Below are positions 48,501-52,145 of a stretch of DNA of 52,145 bases, one piece after another; the first letter of the stretch is position 1; every line of letters begins with the position of its first letter. The stretch spans positions 1-52,145 of the forward strand of contig NZ_PUIV01000027.1 in NCBI RefSeq assembly GCF_003113265.1, written 5' to 3'. The stretch comes from Methylosinus sporium (GTDB lineage Bacteria; Pseudomonadota; Alphaproteobacteria; Rhizobiales; Beijerinckiaceae). The translations under genes were made by a program, and so were the position numbers. Below the pieces are notes generated by a model, which saw only the letters and a program-made list of their open reading frames with translations, was not told where the DNA came from and did no database searches.

Positions 48501-48776
48501 GACGCCGATGCCATTGTAGCTCTGTGATTCGACATGATCGATGTCGTTGACGAGCGCCGTCAGCGCCAGCTCGTAAGGATAGAGGATGCGGGTGGACATA
48601 TCGTCCGGCGAAAGGCCGACATAGGTCCAGATCACGGACACGACAGGAATGCCGACCGCCGGAAATATGTCGACCGGCGTCCTGACAATCGCCAACGCGC
48701 CGAGTATGACGATGAGAACCGCCGCCACGACGAAAGTGTAGGGGCGCCGCAGAGCGATCAGCACGAGCTGGAGCAT
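45555..48776 (-). CDS. RND-family efflux permease
   Basis: About 1,073 residues, normal size for an RND pump. ATG 48776 is chosen over an upstream TTG because AAGGA lies seven bases before it. The first membrane helix (YTFVVAAVLIVILGALAIV), the large periplasmic loops, and the helix-4 proton relay LAVGLLVDDATVTIENV with its Asp pair are all present. The second half repeats the fold (LLLGLVLSIVFVYLIIVVNF and MCMGVATANSNLVIAFARER). Driven by protons, it exports substrates with the adaptor and duct encoded downstream. Divergent from a LysR gene, which probably regulates it. Heavy-metal versus multidrug specificity cannot be decided, though no metal-binding Met/His cluster is evident. Confidence 0.9.
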   Translation of the reverse strand: MLQLVLIALRRPYTFVVAAVLIVILGALAIVRTPVDIFPAVGIPVVSVIWTYVGLSPDDMSTRILYPYELALTALVNDIDHVESQSYNGIGVNKIYFQPKVKIDLALAQVGAAGQTVLRLLPPGVQPPQVISFNASTVPVIQIAFSSATRTEAEVADAVYTLIRPPLTTVTGAAVPFPYGGKSRQVRIDLDQEKLLGLGLTAQDVVTAVERQNLIIPAGTQKIGDYEYAVLINDAPADIAALNDFPIKRADGAIVYLRDVAHVHNGNAPQTNLVRVDGAPAVLLPVLTSGSASSLDVINGVKAMLPRLKLALPDGIEMTVIGDQSAFISGAVVSVAREAAIAAALTGLMILLFLGSWRSTIIITISIPLSILAALFALSALGETVNVMTLGGLALAVGLLVDDATVTIENVNRHMEAGEAIDDAIIKAAKEIITPATVSLLCICIVFAPLLLLGGVAGYLFRPLAEAVVFAMIASYCLTYTLVETMARYFLSAQQREALREAKYGPARRGVFLATFTRAQIAFERGFERLLDTYARVLQLALARPKAFVAMFFAGVALSFTLTPFLGRDFFPETESSSLRLHVRLPTGTRLEQAGVLCDRIEAEIRDVLPHGALTSIVDNIGLPISGINLSYNNSGTIGTNDADLTLSFDPEKVADASPFAELLRERLPRAFPGVVFSFLPADIVTQILNFGLPAPLDIQISGSKRDENLVYLQKTLERVARVPGIADPRMQQAGDLPTLHVDVDRTLAQEVGLSERDVTVSLQTMLAGSFQTSPAFWLNVKSGVSYPIVTMEPQFWNTSLDALASKPVAAGEGQQILSGIASIRRGWSSGVVTHFNSQSAFDIYAGVRGRDLGAIADDVQKILDDTRKEAPAASNLALRGQIATMRSAYADLLLGLVLSIVFVYLIIVVNFQSWLDPFLIVSGLPTALAGIVWMLFLSETTISVPALTGAIMCMGVATANSNLVIAFARERLDHGDTPLHAAAAAGVTRFRPVIMTALAMIIGMAPMALSAEQNAPLGRAVIGGLTFATMGTLLLLPVMFSLAHGFLARRRAQRAQYDAPENTELEQANVAP

Positions 48777-48978
48777 TTCGAAGTCCTTGTCGGACAAACG
48801 GCGGCCTGCGCTGGGCGGCCGACGGATTCGACGCTTGGGCTAATCGGCGACGCGACGCCTCCGCCCGCCGAGCGGATCGAATCCGTCCGGCGGCCCGGCG
48901 AGCCGTTGGAAAAAGCGTCGACGCCGCACCTTGACCGGGGGCAAGCTAGCACCGACAATTTTGCCTTGCTAGAAGTGA

Positions 48979-49001
48979 TTTTGCAGGAGCAGTCTGCAAA
49001 A
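48979..49001. promoter_or_regulatory. perfect inverted repeat TTTTGCA-N9-TGCAAAA, likely LysR operator
   Basis: TTTTGCA (48979-48985) and TGCAAAA (48995-49001) form a perfect 7-bp dyad with a nine-base spacer, ending directly at the LysR start codon. The LysR ribosome binding site AGGAG lies in the spacer. Binding here would block the regulator's own translation start region and could control the divergent pump. Positions 48777-48978 hold no gene. Confidence 0.5.
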
Positions 49002-49895
49002 ATGCAGAATCTGAATTGGGACGATCTTCGCTATGTCATTGTCCTGTCGCGGACTGGCCGTCTGGCTACCGCGGCGCGGCAGTTGCACGTCGACGAAACG
49101 ACGATCGCGCGCCGAGTGGCTCGCGTCGAGCGCGCCCTGGGCTCGCGTCTGTTCGAGCGCGCCAATGGGCAGTTGCTGCTCACGGAGACCGGTCACGAGG
49201 TTCTCCGGCACGCCGAGCAAATCGAAATGGGCGTCTGCGGCATCAAAAGCGTCGCGACAGGCCAGGACGACAGCGCCGCGGGAACGGTACGATTGACCTC
49301 GGTGGCTCTGATCATGAATCGGGTCTTGCTGCCTGCGCTCCCGGAATTTCTGCGGGCTCATCCTCAATTGCAGCTGCACCTCGTCTCCGAGCCGAGAAAC
49401 TTGGATCTCGGCGATAGGGAGATCGACATCGCCGTGCGCTTCGCCCGACCCGAGCAAGACTATCGTCTCGTCGCCCGCCGCATCTGCGAGTTGCCCTATG
49501 GGGTTTTCGGAGCCGTTGGATCCTCGACGGAAAAGCTGCCCTGGGTCACTTACGAAGAGAGCCTGTCCGCTTTGCCGCTCGCGCGCTGGCTCGCCGAGGC
49601 CGTGAAGCAGGAGCCGGACCTCGGCCCGGGCTTGATCGTCAACGACTCCGATCTCGCGATGAATGCCGTGCACGCCGGCTTGGGTCGCTCGCTCATGCCG
49701 ATCTGCGTGGGCGACCGTGACGAAGGTCTCGTGCGGCTCAGTGGAGCCGAACCCGTCCTCACGCGAGAACTCTGGTTATTGGTTCGATCCGATTTGAAGC
49801 ATCTTGCGCGCATCAAGCTCGTGATCGAGTGGATCGAGCGAGTCTTCGCGGAAATGGAGGCTCGGTGCGGCGAACGGGCGAAAGACATGAAATAA
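49002..49895 (+). CDS. LysR-family transcriptional regulator of the RND efflux operon
   Basis: 297 residues from ATG 49002. The winged helix is near residues 5-60: WDDLRYVIVLSRTGRLATAA, then VDETTIARRVARVERALGSR. The effector domain includes VRLTSVALIMNRVLLPALPE, LGDREIDIAVRFARP and LGRSLMPICVGD. It belongs to the subgroup that often represses or activates divergent transporters. The pump operon starts 225 bases away in the opposite direction. A frame open upstream of 49002 is not used, because the helix-turn-helix begins right after this ATG. Between 49896 and 50061 there is nothing I recognise. Confidence 0.85.
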   Translation: MQNLNWDDLRYVIVLSRTGRLATAARQLHVDETTIARRVARVERALGSRLFERANGQLLLTETGHEVLRHAEQIEMGVCGIKSVATGQDDSAAGTVRLTSVALIMNRVLLPALPEFLRAHPQLQLHLVSEPRNLDLGDREIDIAVRFARPEQDYRLVARRICELPYGVFGAVGSSTEKLPWVTYEESLSALPLARWLAEAVKQEPDLGPGLIVNDSDLAMNAVHAGLGRSLMPICVGDRDEGLVRLSGAEPVLTRELWLLVRSDLKHLARIKLVIEWIERVFAEMEARCGERAKDMK

Positions 49896-50061
49896 TGCAT
49901 GACATGGACGTCGTCCGCGGCGCATCCGCACCGGCGTTCGGCGGCATTCTCCCGCGGGACGAGCCCACCTTCCAGACATGCGATCCGCCCCACTGGAAGA
50001 CTTTCGATGCCGTCTCCTCCGATCTCGCCGGCGACGCGCGCGATTATTGCGTTCCCGTCCC

Positions 50062-51177
50062 TCAGACAACAGCCCACGCTCTGTATCGCCCACGCCCGGT
50101 CAGCTCGCGAAGGTTCGACGAGAGTTCGTCGAACATCGTGGTGGCGGCTTGTTGAGAGACCCGAAGCTCCTTGGCGGCGAGAGGGACGGTGACGACCGGC
50201 GAAGCGAGACACAATTCGACGAGCTGCGGCATCCTCGAATTCGTTCGTCGGCCTTTGCATTTTCTGAGCAGGAGCTCGCGCGCGAGCGTCAATCTGTCGA
50301 GCTCCTTCGCGTCCGCATTCGCCATCGTTTCGATCGCACATGCGAGTGCGATCAATCGAGTTTCCAAATCATCCCGGCCGACTCGACGATATTTGGCGTA
50401 TCGAAATCCAGAATGCAGCGCAGCGAGATGATGTCGCGTCTTTCCACGGGATCTGAGCAAGGCTGCGGCGAGCAAGGGGCCGAGCCAACCGCTGCGCTGC
50501 AACGGCTCGATCTCCTCCCAAGCATCGAGCGCGACGCTCGCCGCCATTAAAGGCGGAAGGTTCTGGCTGCGGCCCAGACGCTCGCGCCATTCCGCGAGAC
50601 GGGCCTCACGGTCCCAATCTTCGTCGTAGACCAAACCAGAGTCGTCCCGCTTCGGCGGAACCGGCTGGATTCGCTCTATCGGGCGTGACGTTCGCGCCAG
50701 CAATTCATCGATCTCGGCGAATTCTCCTGTAAGGATCGTCTCATAGTCCTCGTCATCCACCTCCCGATCCGCGGCTTCGACCATGACGAGCGAACCAGCG
50801 GTCGGCTCGCACGCAACGCCGTTCGGTCGCCATGCGCCACGCAGACTGGCGAGGCCGTCGGTCGTCAACGCCCATCCCGGCTCGCGATCGGCAATGCGAC
50901 GGCGCGTCAGCAGAACGGCGTGGGCTCGCACGAGCTCGTGCGTCGGCGTGCGCACGTCCATTCCGGCGTCATGAAGCACGAGGTCTTCGAGCTGCACGAA
51001 TTCGCCCGCGCGCCACAAGGCTGCGCAGGCGTCGTGGAAATGCGCGCGAAGAACGAAGGCTTCGGCGACGGGGCTGGAGCGAAGCCGCTCGTCGAAACGC
51101 GCGAGGGCGTCCGACGCGCTCTCGAAGGGCGCCTGCAGAGGCTCGAATGAAACCGAGCCGGGAAGATCTAATCCCAT
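50062..51177 (-). CDS. DUF1612/helix-turn-helix protein (RHE_PE00001 family)
   Basis: 371 residues. The N-terminal part (ALARFDERLRSSPVAEAF, HFHDACAALWRAGEFVQLED, then APTHELVRAH-like TPTHELVRAH) is typical of the DUF1612 family common on rhizobial plasmids. The middle contains a low-similarity acidic linker and a segment ending LGRSQNLPPLMAASVALDAW. The C-terminal 55 residues (VPLAAKELRVSQQAATTMFDEL) are a helix-turn-helix like those ending many Fic proteins. The function is unknown; DNA binding is inferred. It is divergent from a Fic-family gene, 401 bases apart, so the two may form a regulated pair. Confidence 0.75.
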   Translation of the reverse strand: MGLDLPGSVSFEPLQAPFESASDALARFDERLRSSPVAEAFVLRAHFHDACAALWRAGEFVQLEDLVLHDAGMDVRTPTHELVRAHAVLLTRRRIADREPGWALTTDGLASLRGAWRPNGVACEPTAGSLVMVEAADREVDDEDYETILTGEFAEIDELLARTSRPIERIQPVPPKRDDSGLVYDEDWDREARLAEWRERLGRSQNLPPLMAASVALDAWEEIEPLQRSGWLGPLLAAALLRSRGKTRHHLAALHSGFRYAKYRRVGRDDLETRLIALACAIETMANADAKELDRLTLARELLLRKCKGRRTNSRMPQLVELCLASPVVTVPLAAKELRVSQQAATTMFDELSSNLRELTGRGRYRAWAVV

Positions 51178-51480
51178 TTTAATCCTGCACGAATCAAGAC
51201 GATTATCAATTTATCTGGAATTTAGCTTGAGCGATAGAAGACACTTTGTTTGTTTCGTCGCCCGGATCGAAATGCGTCCCCTCGGCCGCCGAAAGCACGC
51301 CTCGGCACGGCTCTGGAGGCGCGCTTTTAGCCCGCAAATCGACGAAAAGGGCTGTTTTTCGGGCCTTTCTCCTGCTCGCCCCTATGCGCCGGCGGCGAGC
51401 GTCGGCCTTCGGATGCGATTTCAAACGACCGATTTATAGTCGCATACGATTATGTATTTGCGTATTGCGCCGGAGCTTAT
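51178..51480. other. gene-free stretch between the DUF1612 gene and the Fic operator cluster
   Basis: This 303-base stretch contains the start region of the DUF1612 gene and no coding frame I can support. The part nearest 51178-51240 is AT-rich and may hold the DUF1612 promoter, but no clear -35/-10 pair stands out. Confidence 0.5.
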
Positions 51481-51584
51481 ATGTCGATAGAATCTCGAAT
51501 AATCGACACGTTTCCGGCATTTGTCGATCTCATCGACATGTCGGAAACGATCTGTCGATCGACAAAGGCTTCATCGACATGTCG
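51481..51584. promoter_or_regulatory. cluster of TGTCGA/TCGACA palindromes over the Fic start
   Basis: Within 104 bases the half-site TGTCGAT or its complement occurs repeatedly. There is TGTCGAT-CTC-ATCGACA (51522-51538), the palindrome TGTCGATCGACA (51553-51564), and CGACATGTCG twice (51534-51543 and 51575-51584). ATGTCGAT (51481-51488) and ATCGACA (51502-51508) stand further upstream. The last palindrome contains the proposed Fic start codon. Such iterated dyads look like an autoregulatory operator of a toxin-antitoxin-like or plasmid control unit. Confidence 0.55.
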
Positions 51585-52145
51585 TTCGACCCTGCCCGTC
51601 CCTATGATGATCTTCCGGCTCTGCCGCCGCGCCAGGACGTCGAGACCAAGGCCGTTCTCAAGGCCTGCGTCGGGGCCCGCGCGGCGCTGGCGGAGCTCAA
51701 AATCTCTGGCCGGCTGATCCCCAACCCGTCGGTTCTGATCAATTCGATTCCGCTCCTCGAAGCGCAAGCAAGCTCCGAGATCGAAAACATCGTCACGACC
51801 ACGGACAGGCTCTTCCGCTTCGCCAACCGGCCGGAAACCGGCGTCGACCCTGCCACCAAGGAAGCGCTCCGCTATCGCACGGCGCTTTATCAGGGCTTCG
51901 AGAGTCTGAAGGACCGCCCGCTTTCGACTCGGAGCGCCATCGAGATATGTCGGACCATCAAAGGAGTGAACCTCGATATCCGCGCAACCCCAGGCACAGC
52001 GCTGCTGAACGAGGCGACCGGCCGAGTGGTCTACACTCCGCCCGAAGGAGCCGAACTGCTGCGCGACAAACTCGCCAATTGGGAGCGCTACATCCACGCG
52101 GATGACGGCGTCGATCCGCTGATCCGGCTCGCTATCGCGCATTAC
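51579..52145 (+). CDS. Fic-family protein, N-terminal half (runs off window)
   Basis: 189 residues are visible from ATG 51579 to the window end without a stop. The start (PYDDLPALPPRQDVETKAVL, then KACVGARAALAELK) is the Fic_N domain that precedes many Fic/DOC AMP-transferases. SSEIEN at residues 65-70 fits the [S/T]xxxE[G/N] auto-inhibitory helix motif, whose Glu blocks ATP binding. TKEALRYRTALYQGF follows at about 100. The catalytic HxFx(D/E)GNGR loop would lie beyond the window. Family members modify target proteins with AMP or another nucleotide. The start is chosen because the frame continues unbroken from it and no upstream in-frame ATG follows a ribosome site better. Confidence 0.75.
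   Translation, partial: MSFDPARPYDDLPALPPRQDVETKAVLKACVGARAALAELKISGRLIPNPSVLINSIPLLEAQASSEIENIVTTTDRLFRFANRPETGVDPATKEALRYRTALYQGFESLKDRPLSTRSAIEICRTIKGVNLDIRATPGTALLNEATGRVVYTPPEGAELLRDKLANWERYIHADDGVDPLIRLAIAHY

Noticed and set aside
42780-48776. The tripartite export genes as the secretion machine of the giant RTX protein
   Set aside because: The permease is an RND proton antiporter with an Asp pair in helix 4, not an ABC transporter. The genes have their own divergent LysR regulator and lie beyond the IS cluster.
49896-50155. Plus-strand frame after the LysR gene (about 108 codons)
   Set aside because: It has no family features, lacks a ribosome site, and overlaps the end of the DUF1612-type gene on the other strand.
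51477-52142. Minus-strand frame of about 221 codons at the window end
   Set aside because: It is antisense to the Fic_N-domain coding frame, which has clear family motifs. The minus frame shows none.
1-52145. tRNA or rRNA genes
   Set aside because: No stretch with the conserved T-arm or rRNA motifs was noticed by eye. A covariance-model scan would be needed to exclude small RNAs.

Overview
The window looks like an accessory region of a high-GC alphaproteobacterium. Hyphomicrobiales is the best guess, possibly a methylotroph or a rhizobium relative. This is inferred from a rhizobial-plasmid type DUF1612/helix-turn-helix gene, several alphaproteobacterial IS6-family elements and the strong GC codon bias. 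A plasmid or genomic island is plausible but not proven.

Positions 295-34804 (minus strand) form one coherent locus. Read in transcription order it has: an HlyC-type toxin lysine-acyltransferase; a DUF4261-like protein; two tandemly duplicated Imm11/DUF1629-like immunity genes separated by a 32-codon relict of the toxin start; and one 31.3-kb gene for a protein of about 10,418 residues. That protein starts with an AHH-type (HNH/Endo VII fold) nuclease-like domain. It continues through a hydrophobic helical region, an EF-hand-like cluster, dozens of RTX plus 'hemolysin-type calcium-binding related' modules, one lectin-like and two DUF642/CBM-like sugar-binding modules, Tandem-95, putative-Ig and cadherin-like repeats, and a distinct glycine-rich beta-roll, ending in a type I secretion-like tail. 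The best reading is a type I-secreted, giant surface or contact toxin with its nuclease on the N-terminal tip and its own immunity and acylation genes. No type I ABC transporter or adaptor gene is in the window. The locus is bracketed by ends of two related but non-identical IS6-family elements (1-109 and 35398-36206).

Positions 35230-36206 hold an IS256-family fragment cut by an IS6 element whose transposase carries an in-frame TAA. Positions 36347-40282 hold a LysR regulator divergent from a tight three-gene operon: an EamA/DMT exporter, a class I SAM-dependent enzyme and a cysteine synthase-family PLP enzyme. This looks like production and export of a small amino-acid-derived compound. Positions 40335-42718 are an insertion-sequence graveyard: an IS630 remnant, three IS6-family elements nested into one another, and truncated ends of two host genes.

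Positions 42780-48776 (minus) encode a complete RND efflux system (permease, periplasmic adaptor, outer-membrane lipoprotein) divergent from a LysR regulator at 49002-49895, with a perfect inverted repeat just before the regulator start. The window ends with a DUF1612/HTH gene (50062-51177, minus) divergent from a Fic-family gene (51579 to the window end), with iterated TGTCGA palindromes overlapping the Fic start.
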